Below, piece after piece: positions 52,491 through 59,698 of a stretch of 59,698 nt of DNA. The notes below the pieces were generated by a model that was given only the letters and a program-made list of their open reading frames with translations, had not been told where the DNA came from and ran no database searches. How positions within the stretch are numbered: position 1 is the first letter of the stretch; each line of letters opens with the position of its first letter. Position numbers and translations under genes: made by a program. Source of the stretch: Paenibacillus sp. PAMC 26794 (GTDB lineage: Bacteria; Bacillota; Bacilli; Paenibacillales; Paenibacillaceae); assembly GCF_000316035.1 (NCBI RefSeq), contig NZ_ANHX01000064.1:1-59698 (forward strand), in the 5' to 3' direction.

Positions 52491-53321
52491 ATGTCCTATA
52501 AACAAATTAAATGGATGATTCTGCTGATCCCCACATTCACGGTTGGCATCTGGGAATATATTCGCCATCAGTTTCTGATGCCGTACCTTTCGATGGATGC
52601 TGGTAACTGGTTAACACCGGTCATCGTTTACCTCGTCAGCGTGACACTGCTCAGCAGATTGTTCCACATGCTTGAAGGTGCCAGGGCTGCTCTGGAGCAG
52701 GAACGTGCAGCAAAAGCAGCTCTGGAAGCTCGTGACCAATTGGCCCGTGAACTTCACGATGGCATATCTCAGTCTCTTTTCCTGCTCTCAGTGAAGACGG
52801 ATAAAGCGGGCCGTAGTCTGGCAGGAAGCGGACATGAGCATGAGATCCAGGAGATTCAAAAAACCGTGCATGAAGTCAATACATATGTAAGGCAAGCTAT
52901 TGCCCAGTTGCGTTATGTTCCCTCGTCTACGGTAACATCAGAAATTATTTCACTGCATGCGCAGGTCGAAGTGCTCGTCAAGGAAACGGTACCTGGTGCA
53001 CAGATTCATTGGGACCTCAGGGGTGTAACGTTCTCTGCCAAGGAACAAGTGGAACTGCTCGCCTGTATCCGGGAGGGTCTATTGAATGTACGCAAACATG
53101 CGCAGGCTACCCAAGTTCAGGTTCACGCGGAGGGTAACCCAATTGCCTGGTTCATTTATATTCAGGATAATGGGATTGGACTACGTGGAGATCCTCTTCA
53201 TCTGAAGGATCGGTACGGACTGCGAATTACGAAGGAGCGTGCTACCGAGATGGGGTGGTCTTTTACCCTCGATTCAAGACCTGAGCATACACGAATGACG
53301 ATTGGAAAGGAGCATACTTAA
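52491..53321 (+). CDS. Sensor histidine kinase (NarL-partner type)
   Basis: 276 residues with two membrane helices (about 8-28 and 42-60) joined by a short outer loop, then a coiled coil and HisKA_3 domain with phospho-acceptor H89 in RELHDGIS, and a HATPase domain with the N-box in CIREGLLNVRKHAQ and G1 in IQDNGIGL. The extracellular part is too small for a ligand domain, so it resembles LiaS/VraS-like intramembrane sensors. It is coupled to the response regulator one base downstream. The signal is unknown. Confidence 0.93.
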   Translation: MSYKQIKWMILLIPTFTVGIWEYIRHQFLMPYLSMDAGNWLTPVIVYLVSVTLLSRLFHMLEGARAALEQERAAKAALEARDQLARELHDGISQSLFLLSVKTDKAGRSLAGSGHEHEIQEIQKTVHEVNTYVRQAIAQLRYVPSSTVTSEIISLHAQVEVLVKETVPGAQIHWDLRGVTFSAKEQVELLACIREGLLNVRKHAQATQVQVHAEGNPIAWFIYIQDNGIGLRGDPLHLKDRYGLRITKERATEMGWSFTLDSRPEHTRMTIGKEHT

Positions 53322-53322
53322 T

Positions 53323-53979
53323 ATGGAACATGTACGTGTATTGGTTGTTGATGATCATGCGCATGCGCGGGAAGCGATCTGTAGCATTTTATCCGAGGAC
53401 AGCCTGTTTGAAGTGATTGGTACAGCTTCGAATGGACAGGAAGCGCTGGAGCTCACCGGACAATGGATGCCTGACCTAATCCTGATGGACGTGCAGATGC
53501 CGGACATGGATGGGTTGGAAGCCACCCGTCAGATCAAGCTGCGATTCCCTTATGTTATTGTTGTTATGGTCACGGTATCGGATGATGTGACGTTTCTGTT
53601 CGAAGCATTGAAACAAGGCGCTCAAGGCTATTTGCTCAAAAATCTAACGCCTTCCACCTGGCTTGAATACCTCCGCGCTATCGTCAGTGACGACGCACCG
53701 CTCAGTAAGGAACTGGCCTACCGGATTTTGCAGGAGTTTCCCGCACCACGCAGTGAAGATGTGCAAGATAACCCGCTAACCGCGCGGGAGCTTGAGATAT
53801 TACAATGGGTATCCGCGGGATATACCAATCGGGAGATCGCCGATCAACTCGGTATTTCAGACCAGACGGTGAAGAATCATCTGAAAAACATTTTACAGAA
53901 ACTCCAGCTTGAAAACCGGGTACAACTCACCCGCTACGCGTTAGAGAGCGGGCTTGCAGGACGTAAACTTCGCAAATAA
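53323..53979 (+). CDS. NarL/LuxR-type response regulator
   Basis: 218 residues. Receiver domain with acidic residues D10/D11, phospho-acceptor D56 in LILMDVQMP and the conserved Lys in GYLLKNL. The C-terminal LuxR-type HTH is LTARELEILQWVSAGYTNREIA followed by the recognition helix (DQTVKNHLKNILQKL). ATG 53323 follows AAAGGAG and nearly touches the kinase stop. The most likely targets nearby are its own promoter and the copper genes downstream, which is inference. Confidence 0.94.
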   Translation: MEHVRVLVVDDHAHAREAICSILSEDSLFEVIGTASNGQEALELTGQWMPDLILMDVQMPDMDGLEATRQIKLRFPYVIVVMVTVSDDVTFLFEALKQGAQGYLLKNLTPSTWLEYLRAIVSDDAPLSKELAYRILQEFPAPRSEDVQDNPLTARELEILQWVSAGYTNREIADQLGISDQTVKNHLKNILQKLQLENRVQLTRYALESGLAGRKLRK

Positions 53980-54106
53980 ACATTGTTGCTTCGGATTCAC
54001 GGATGCGTCAGACATAGGTGAGAAATGACATAGCATTCATGCTTTTGTCACAATTATGTAGACCAAATCGTTTTTTTATAGCCCAATGTAGTCATACGCA
54101 GACATT

Positions 54107-54123
54107 TTGGACAAAGTTATAAT
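54107..54123 (+). promoter_or_regulatory. Promoter of the copCD-like gene
   Basis: TTGGACAAA (54107-54115) and -10 TATAAT (54118-54123) followed by GGG. There is no consensus -35 and the motif is shared with the kinase promoter. Confidence 0.45.
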
Positions 54124-54187
54124 GGGTTAGATTGTGTTTAAAGGACCATGAATGACTACAAATCTATAACCTGAGGGTGATGATTTT

Positions 54188-55903
54188 TTGATTTTGACAA
54201 GCTTTACCATGAAATGGGGCAAACGGCACTGGGCATTGGTCACCTGTCTGTTGCTCGTATGTTGCCTTGTTATGCCACAGTGGGCATCTGCCCATGCTTA
54301 TATTGTTAAGGCTTCGCCAGGAGAAAATGAGATCCTCGTAGCTGCTCCGGAGCGGCTGACGCTGGAGTTCAACGAATCCTTGCAAACGGCCTTTTATGAT
54401 ATCAAAATTACCAGGCCTGACGGCACTCAGATAGACGACGGAAATGTGCATGTTGATGCGGATCGCCCTCATATTCTGGAGACTGGCCTGCAGGCCGGAC
54501 TTGGCAACGGAACATATGCCGTCAACTGGAAAGCTGTATCTGCCGATGGGCATCCGATTCAAGGGACTTATGTTTTCCATATCGGTGAACCATCCGGTTC
54601 TCCTGCCGGACTAAGTGATCTTACATCTGGTTCGGGTTCAACAGGTGGGCCGCTGAAATGGATTGTATCCTTGACAGACTGGATTCAGTATCTCGGATTG
54701 TCTGTCATTCTGGGGACACTTGCATTCTTGCTGCTGCGAATCGCACCGACATCCATGACAAGAGAACCTATGGACGTTCCGGGTAGCTACAGATTGTTAT
54801 GGATCAGCTATGCTGCTGCTTCCTTTGCCGCTCTGGTCAGCCTGCCACTGAATACGTTATATGAATCTGGTGTGGCTCTGAGCGAACTAAGCTGGGCACT
54901 AATCGGAAGTGCGCTCAAGCTGACGTCTTTTGGCCAGATCTGGATGTTACAGATACTCATTGTAATGCTGCTGGCCGTCACGATTCTCTCCGGATATGAT
55001 CGCGATCGATCCATCCGTGCTCGCATCTGGTCTTCTTACGGGTCACTCATGCTCGTGCTTGGATGGCTGTTCACTCATGCCATGACGGGACATCCAGCTG
55101 CGGCGGATCAACGTGCTCTCGCGATTGCCATGGACTTCGTGCATCTGATCGGTGCTGCTTTCTGGATTGGTGCATTGACTGCCATGGCGATATGTCTGCC
55201 CCCACTGGCAGATAAGCTGCCTTCGAAGGTACGAGGAGAAGTCTACTGGACTGCCATTCGCAGGTTTACCGCTTGGGGGATTGGCGCCGTAGCCGCTCTG
55301 GTCGCTACAGGGATATACAGCAGTCTGCTTATTCTACCAGCACCTGTGCTGACTTCCTTGTTCACTACAGCCTATGGCCTTGTCCTGATCGGCAAGATCG
55401 TCCTGCTTATTGTGATGCTTGTCTTCGCGTGGCGTCATGCCAGATTGGCAAGAGCAGCAACGGGAAGCAGATTATCCGGCAGCCTGAAAGCCGAGCTTGC
55501 TACTGGCGCTGTGATTCTCGCTCTGGCTGCCGTGCTGACACATCTGTCTCCGGGACAACCCGCTGCGGCCGGACCGTATCAGGAGACAAAGACTACGGAC
55601 GATGGCTCGGCGATCACACTTCAGGTGAGTCCTAATGTGACGGGAGAGAACCATTTCGAAGTCGATGTCAAACGTGCAGATGGAAGTATCGTCAATGATC
55701 TGGAACAGATCACCCTGTCACTTACACATCTGGACATGGATATGGGGATCTATGAGATCACCATTCCGAAAAATGACACCGGTGTGTACAAGGCTGAAGA
55801 TTATATCTCCATGCCTGGACGATGGAATATCAAGGTACATCTTCTGACCAAAACGTTGGATGCACTGGATGCCGAATTCGAGATCGACACCGCCAAGCCA
55901 TAG
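54188..55903 (+). CDS. CopC-CopD fusion copper protein (YcnJ-like)
   Basis: 571 residues from TTG 54188 behind GAGGGTG. The signal peptide is cleaved after WASA (residue 35), so the mature protein starts with His, the N-terminal copper ligand of CopC. D120-G-H122 (DGHP) supplies the other two CopC ligands at the expected distance. A CopD-type domain with about eight helices follows (about 150-450). The last 100 residues form a YtkA/FixH-like outer domain. It probably brings copper into the cell or handles it at the membrane, as YcnJ does in B. subtilis. It is followed by repeats and ycnI. Confidence 0.93.
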   Translation: MILTSFTMKWGKRHWALVTCLLLVCCLVMPQWASAHAYIVKASPGENEILVAAPERLTLEFNESLQTAFYDIKITRPDGTQIDDGNVHVDADRPHILETGLQAGLGNGTYAVNWKAVSADGHPIQGTYVFHIGEPSGSPAGLSDLTSGSGSTGGPLKWIVSLTDWIQYLGLSVILGTLAFLLLRIAPTSMTREPMDVPGSYRLLWISYAAASFAALVSLPLNTLYESGVALSELSWALIGSALKLTSFGQIWMLQILIVMLLAVTILSGYDRDRSIRARIWSSYGSLMLVLGWLFTHAMTGHPAAADQRALAIAMDFVHLIGAAFWIGALTAMAICLPPLADKLPSKVRGEVYWTAIRRFTAWGIGAVAALVATGIYSSLLILPAPVLTSLFTTAYGLVLIGKIVLLIVMLVFAWRHARLARAATGSRLSGSLKAELATGAVILALAAVLTHLSPGQPAAAGPYQETKTTDDGSAITLQVSPNVTGENHFEVDVKRADGSIVNDLEQITLSLTHLDMDMGIYEITIPKNDTGVYKAEDYISMPGRWNIKVHLLTKTLDALDAEFEIDTAKP

Positions 55904-55959
55904 TTACACAACGATTTATATTGAAAAGTGACCCAATCTAAAATTAGTGTTTCTACAAA

Positions 55960-56038
55960 CTGCAAATGTAGTGAAGGGAATGAAATTGATTCTGGAGAAG
56001 CGAAGCACTCGCCTTTATTCCCGGATTTCAACTCATTA
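55960..56038 (+). repeat. Family 1 copy E, left half of interrupted element
   Basis: Left arm of a subtype a element (GTAGTGAAGGGAATG, GAGAAGCGAAGCACTCGCC, TTTATTCCCGGATTT). Its right arm is found at 56271-56338. The arms pair as TTATTCCCGGATTT / AAATCCGGGAATAA. Copy F sits exactly between them, in the loop. Confidence 0.75.
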
Positions 56039-56270
56039 CTATATAAATTGAACTATTATTTACACTGAAACGGAGAGGACAGAAATAGCGTGAAGAAGCG
56101 AAGCGTTGGCCTAAAAGCTTTCTGAAAGAAAGCTGCTTCGGAAGCATATGCTATCACCGGATTTTCCCCTTTGAGAAAAGGGAATCGAAAAATCTGGGGA
56201 TAACAGCGATTGGAAGGTTATTCTGTCATCGGAGTGCATGTGTAAACCATCTTTAGTTCAATTTATATAG
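56039..56270 (+). mobile_element. Family 1 copy F, full-length MITE-like element (subtype b, long form)
   Basis: 232 bp bounded by perfect 15-bp terminal inverted repeats CTATATAAATTGAAC / GTTCAATTTATATAG. Inner TTTACAC/GTGTAAA and CGGAGAGGACAGAA/TTCTGTCATCGG imperfect repeats follow. It contains the core hairpin and the 39-nt module. No coding frame is present. It is inserted in an older copy (E/G), which suggests mobility with a transposase from elsewhere. A target duplication was not resolvable. Confidence 0.8.
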
Positions 56271-56338
56271 TTGAATCAAAAAAATCCGGGAATAACGGTG
56301 ATCGAAAGAACCATTCGTAACCGAAACGGCCTTTGCAG
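56271..56338 (+). repeat. Family 1 copy G, right half of interrupted element
   Basis: Continuation of copy E after insertion F: AAATCCGGGAATAACGGTGATCG, then a flank like the right end of copy B (AAAGAACCATTCGTAACCGAAACGGCC), ending near TTTGCAG, which pairs with CTGCAAA at 55960-55966. Confidence 0.75.
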
Positions 56339-56406
56339 AACGTAGACACTCATTTAAGAAAATGGGCCGCATCATATATGATAAGAACTGAGAGGGGTTA
56401 TTTATT

Positions 56407-57183
56407 TTGAAGAAAACATCATGGATTTCCAAACTAACATCCACTATCGCAACAGGTACCGCAGCCTTCATGTTATTCGCCGGATTCGCGAGCGCTCACG
56501 TTACCGTTAGCCCATCCGTTGCACAGACAAGCGCATGGCAGACGTACACGATTAAGGTTCCATCTGAGAAAGAACTGCCTACAACCAAAATCACAATGAA
56601 AGTTCCAGAAGGTGTTGCATTCAAGCAATATCAACCACTGGCAGGCTGGAAAATCACCACAGAGAAGAACGATTCCAATGAAGTAACATCGATCACATGG
56701 GAAATTGACGGCGATAACGAGGGTATTATCGCAGGACAATTCCAGCAGTTCAACTTCGTTGTACAGAATCCTAAGGCGGAAGCTGAAGTAGCTTGGGATG
56801 CGTTCCAATACTACAGTGATGGCAGCATCGTAGAATGGACAGGCCAACCAAGTGATGCCAACCCGCACAGTATCACAACGATTAGCGAAGATCCGGCTGC
56901 TGCTGGTAATGCTGCGGCAGGTGGAGGTCATGCCAACGATGGACATGATAGTGCAGGTACAGAAGGAGCCACTGGGGATAATGCAGCTACCGACGATAGC
57001 AAAGCAAACGATGACACCACGTTGGGTGATGCACTCAATGACACCGTTACAGGTGAACCAAACAACACGGATACAGACCCGGGTACGCTGAAACTTCAAC
57101 AAGCAACATTGATCGTATCCATTCTGGCCCTGATCCTGTCCTTCTTGGGGATTGCATTGGCTACACGTCGCAAAAAACGTTAA
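56407..57183 (+). CDS. ycnI: YcnI-like copper-binding protein (DUF1775)
   Basis: 258 residues from TTG 56407, 9 bp after GAGAGGGG. The signal peptide ends at FASA (residue 30), so mature His31 is the N-terminus, the copper ligand of YcnI-like proteins. The domain (about 31-165) contains PSEKELPTTKITMKVPEGV and DAFQYYSDGSIVEWTG. A Gly/Ala/Asp-rich linker with His follows, then one membrane helix (about 232-252) and a KKR tail. It probably delivers or scavenges copper outside the membrane next to the CopCD-like protein. No ycnK repressor gene is present here. Confidence 0.92.
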   Translation: MKKTSWISKLTSTIATGTAAFMLFAGFASAHVTVSPSVAQTSAWQTYTIKVPSEKELPTTKITMKVPEGVAFKQYQPLAGWKITTEKNDSNEVTSITWEIDGDNEGIIAGQFQQFNFVVQNPKAEAEVAWDAFQYYSDGSIVEWTGQPSDANPHSITTISEDPAAAGNAAAGGGHANDGHDSAGTEGATGDNAATDDSKANDDTTLGDALNDTVTGEPNNTDTDPGTLKLQQATLIVSILALILSFLGIALATRRKKR

Positions 57184-57228
57184 GAACTAACTTACAGTTC
57201 TACGAAAACCTGAGGAAAATTCAGATAA

Positions 57229-57278
57229 CAAAAAGCCTATGGCATACGGGTTCAAACCCGATGTGCCGTAGGCTTTTT
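57229..57278 (+). terminator. Terminator of ycnI
   Basis: AAAAGCCTA..GGCA..GGGTT / AACCC..TGCC..TAGGCTTTTT. It is nearly perfect and could serve both strands, though the minus-strand gene at 57410 ends 130 bp away. Confidence 0.85.
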
Positions 57279-57409
57279 AGCTATCATCATTTTGATTGGC
57301 TACCCATGTTCTTTACAATCCGTGGTTTAGGACTAATCATGCCGCTCCACGGTCACACTCATATTAACGCTGATTGCCATCCGCAATATGGCATCAGCCT
57401 TACCACTCT

Positions 57410-57682
57410 TTAGCGTTCCTGATCCGTCTGGATCATGATCTCAATATATTGCAGCAAGCTTTTCTTCTGCTGTTCAATGGATTGAATACGTCTAGACAGG
57501 CCCGCAAAAAACTCTTCAATCTGCTGTCTTGTATGATCTGCGGACTGCCCTTTCCAATCGTTCAGGCGACTGTATAGCGCCCGCGCTTCTTGCTCATCGG
57601 CTTGCAGACGGGCAAGAAGCTGTGTAAGTTCTTTTTCAGCAATCCGAAGATCATTCAATTCCACCAGCAATTGTCCACCCAC
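57410..57682 (-). CDS. WXG100-superfamily small protein
   Basis: 90-residue helical hairpin with the motif W43-K-G45 at the turn (NDWKGQSADHTRQQIEEFF). WXG100 proteins are secreted by, or accompany substrates of, the type VII (Ess) system. GTG 57682 is the start, 7 bp after GGGGAGGGG, while the ATG just upstream is out of frame. It lies 50 bp downstream of the lipase gene on the same strand, so it is a likely secretion partner of that protein. No ESX core components are in the window. Confidence 0.75.
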   Translation of the reverse strand: MGGQLLVELNDLRIAEKELTQLLARLQADEQEARALYSRLNDWKGQSADHTRQQIEEFFAGLSRRIQSIEQQKKSLLQYIEIMIQTDQER

Positions 57683-57732
57683 TCATGTTCCCCTCCCCTA
57701 CGTACGTGATATCAACGCTAGCCACCCAGGTC

Positions 57733-59025
57733 CTAATTAAAATGAACCGGACTCTCGTCCGCCTGCCGGAAGGCATCTGCTTTCTCATCAATAAAGTTCA
57801 GGAACTGGCTGGTGTGTTTCATATGCCATGTGCCAAGCTCATGAATGGATGCGTCCAGTTGGGTGACAATTGGCTCCAGCCTGCGACTACGGCTTGTATG
57901 CAGATATTGGGCCATGCGGGTTCGCACCTGATTCAGCTCCGCATTGCACTGTTGTGCATTTTGCTTCCACCGTGAAGCGACACTTTTCAGTTCTTCCGGC
58001 GTTACCTGAATTAGTCCGGAAGCTCCCCCCACTGAGCCCCCACCTGCAACCATCTTGCTGGTCTGCACACCAAAGCTACGCATAACATCCGCAAGCTCCG
58101 TCATGATATTGGAAGGTTCACGAGGAGTTTTATTGATTTTCTCACCAGTGGTAGGGTCGTATAGATCATTGGAAATATAACCATTCTCGAACTGATACTG
58201 CTTCAGGTCGTGGTATTCCTTCCCACCAAAAGTGTTACCCATCTTATCCCCCATGCTCATGTTGTCATTCATGTCCTTGTAATTAGAGTTGATGTAATAC
58301 ATGGAACCCACATGGCGATCATAGCCACCAAAGAATCCACTGGCAACAAAGTCACCCGGGTGACCAAAGTTTACGATCTGATTATCGAATCCACCCTCTT
58401 CTGCCTTGCGTTTCAGTGATGGAGTCAAGCTGGATATTACAGATGGCGCACTAAAGGTTACTGCCGTCATTCCCGTATGCGCTGCTGCATACTGAGCATT
58501 TCCGCCGCCTAGTGAATGCCCCGTCAGAGAGAAATCCAAATTCTTATATTTGTTCTGCATATCCTTCGCGTAGTCTTCTGCTTCGTACATTTGATTTGGA
58601 AAAGGATTCAGCTTTTTATCAATCTGCCTATCCAGCTCACCCACCGCATTATCCAAATGGGTCAGTCCAGTGACGTCTTTTACCTTTTGAATTCCACCTG
58701 ATAACCAATCGGGTGTGAAATCGGTAGACTGTTCAATTTTTCTGCCCAGTTCGGGGATCGCAATCTGACCATCCGCCAGAAAATCAGGCCCTTTACGATC
58801 CCATCCGGCACTTCCTTCTGTTCCTCGGTACGAAATGACCGCCTGCCCCGTTTCCGGATTGTAAAAAGTCACTGCGTCAAACCCGGAATAACCGTTGCCA
58901 TGCGTATCCTCGAGCACTTGCCATCCTGGTAGATTCGCATATTCGGTACCTGCTTTGGCATTTTCATAAGCCAGTTCCGACATCAGACGGTATGTTTCAT
59001 CATCAATTCGTGGTGTATCCCCCAT
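57733..59025 (-). CDS. Lipase-like serine hydrolase with C-terminal WXG100-like domain (putative T7SS effector)
   Basis: 430 residues from ATG 59025 (GGAGG 10 bp upstream). N-terminal alpha/beta-hydrolase (about 8-300, DUF2974/Mbeg1-like) with the nucleophile elbow GHSLGG (Ser171), a probable acid D225 in HPGD and His272 in EYHDLK. After a Gly/Ser linker (about 327-337) comes a helical hairpin (about 338-425, beginning IQVTPEELKSVASRW) that resembles a WXG100 domain but lacks the WxG tripeptide at the turn. There is no signal peptide. The layout with the catalytic part first matches the known reverse-arranged T7-secreted lipase toxin TslA of Staphylococcus aureus. Secretion and lipid target are inference. 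Confidence 0.8.
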   Translation of the reverse strand: MGDTPRIDDETYRLMSELAYENAKAGTEYANLPGWQVLEDTHGNGYSGFDAVTFYNPETGQAVISYRGTEGSAGWDRKGPDFLADGQIAIPELGRKIEQSTDFTPDWLSGGIQKVKDVTGLTHLDNAVGELDRQIDKKLNPFPNQMYEAEDYAKDMQNKYKNLDFSLTGHSLGGGNAQYAAAHTGMTAVTFSAPSVISSLTPSLKRKAEEGGFDNQIVNFGHPGDFVASGFFGGYDRHVGSMYYINSNYKDMNDNMSMGDKMGNTFGGKEYHDLKQYQFENGYISNDLYDPTTGEKINKTPREPSNIMTELADVMRSFGVQTSKMVAGGGSVGGASGLIQVTPEELKSVASRWKQNAQQCNAELNQVRTRMAQYLHTSRSRRLEPIVTQLDASIHELGTWHMKHTSQFLNFIDEKADAFRQADESPVHFN

Positions 59026-59055
59026 GTTATGTTCACCTCCAAAATTCAATACAAT

Positions 59056-59415
59056 CTACTTGGCAAAAGGATCGTAGCCTTTCTCAATGATGGCTGCCTT
59101 GATTGCAGGGCTCATTCCAAAATTTTTGATTTTTTTATCATTATAGTCATAGGAAATAGTGAACTCCTGATCCTCCTGCTCTACCACATGCCCTTCCATT
59201 GCAATCGAGTCGAGTGCCATTTCGGGCAGCAACTCCTTGCTGGTAATAACAACATTCATCTCATACTTGTCTTTGAAATATTTGACCGCTTTCGCTTCTG
59301 CTTCTTGAAAAAGTGCCTGTTTCTCACTTTCTTTCATGTTCTGACAGCCTCCCAAAATAAAGATAGATAGCACAATTAGTAAGAATACACATACCTTTTT
59401 TTGTATTGGCCTCAT
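59056..59415 (-). CDS. Small lipoprotein, candidate immunity protein of the lipase
   Basis: 119 residues from ATG 59415 (AAGAAGG 8 bp upstream). The lipoprotein signal is RPIQKKVCVFLLIVL with lipobox ILGGC (Cys near residue 24). The remainder is a charged domain of about 95 residues with a helix followed by beta strands (AEAKAVKYFKDKYEMNVVI, EFTISYDYNDKKI), compatible with a cystatin-like fold. It is 30 bp upstream of the lipase start, so cotranscribed. In the S. aureus TslA system the immunity protein TilA is also a lipoprotein. That parallel is the basis for the call. Direct sequence homology is not claimed. Confidence 0.7.
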   Translation of the reverse strand: MRPIQKKVCVFLLIVLSIFILGGCQNMKESEKQALFQEAEAKAVKYFKDKYEMNVVITSKELLPEMALDSIAMEGHVVEQEDQEFTISYDYNDKKIKNFGMSPAIKAAIIEKGYDPFAK

Positions 59416-59659
59416 ACCAATCACCTTCTTCTTATGATTTCAATGTATATGTGCACCCAATGAATCAGGATCATTCACCCATGCCTTCTGCTTCTGTTAA
59501 CTGAATCATAGTACAAAATCAACATGACCACATCGGCTGAGAGCATCGTTTTTATGTATCTTTCTTCCTATATGATTCATACGCATGTTCGCGTGTATAT
59601 TACCCGATTTCCTGAATTTTGCATCATAAATGTTTAAAGTATTTCGTATTTCCCTTCCA

Positions 59660-59681
59660 CGGCAAAAAGAGCCTACTCTTT
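59660..59681 (-). terminator. Weak terminator-like hairpin at the right edge
   Basis: AAAGAG-CCTA-CTCTTT followed on the minus strand by TTTTTGCC. It could end a gene lying beyond the window. The interval 59416-59659 has no visible gene. Confidence 0.35.
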
Positions 59682-59698
59682 GTTAAAATGTACCCTAT

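Overview
The window looks like a Paenibacillus chromosome segment (Gram-positive, moderate GC). The signs are strong AGGAGG-type ribosome binding sites, frequent TTG and GTG starts, a collagen-like spore-surface-type protein, a CsoR copper operon, a T-box in front of serS, a TPP riboswitch operon and B. subtilis-type nupNOPQ genes. Species assignment is inference. No rRNA, tRNA, CRISPR array, prophage or transposase gene is visible.

Layout. 1-1610: 3'-truncated collagen-like protein (minus). 1.9-5.6 kb: pstS-pstC-pstA-pstB phosphate importer (minus) with a candidate Pho box. 6.1-13.4 kb: ArsB-type pump, chemoreceptor, EAL protein, secreted LysM-anchored nucleotidase. 13.9-22.5 kb: small housekeeping and stress genes, including Nudix, pxpBCA 5-oxoprolinase, DinB-like, acetyltransferase, GrpB and Ig-like genes. 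22.9-24.5 kb: serS under a T-box. 24.6-28.1 kb: MFS transporter, DUF2798, VOC and epimerase genes. 28.3-32 kb: TPP-riboswitch-controlled thiamine-precursor ABC operon. 32-35.7 kb: TatD, nitroreductase, and a TetR/ABC-2 cassette with twin operators. 36-39.5 kb: copA, copZ and csoR with two CsoR palindromes. 40.9-47 kb: nucleoside phosphorylase, YuiH-type molybdoenzyme and nupNOPQ. 47-52 kb: secreted protein of unknown function, DUF5317 protein plus a 34-residue peptide, and a GGDEF/HD-GYP protein. 52.4-57.2 kb: NarL-type two-component system followed by CopC-CopD and YcnI copper genes. 57.4-59.4 kb: an operon encoding a lipoprotein, a lipase with a C-terminal WXG100-like domain, and a WXG100 protein.

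Most notable items. (1) The last operon has the layout of a type VII secreted lipase effector with 'reverse' domain order (catalytic N-terminus, secretion-type helical C-terminus), a WXG100 partner and a lipoprotein that could be its immunity protein. (2) Two 197-bp intergenic elements, 14 kb apart, each contain four 25-bp units in +,+,-,- order with exactly the same 50/72/50-bp spacing, although the sequence between units has diverged. (3) A second dispersed hairpin family (about 145-232 bp) has at least six copies. One copy with 15-bp perfect terminal inverted repeats sits inside an older copy, between copCD and ycnI.

Several starts were moved from the longest open frame to the site with a ribosome binding site. 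TTG starts are proposed for the nucleotidase, DUF2798, YuiH-type, secreted unknown, CopCD and YcnI genes.
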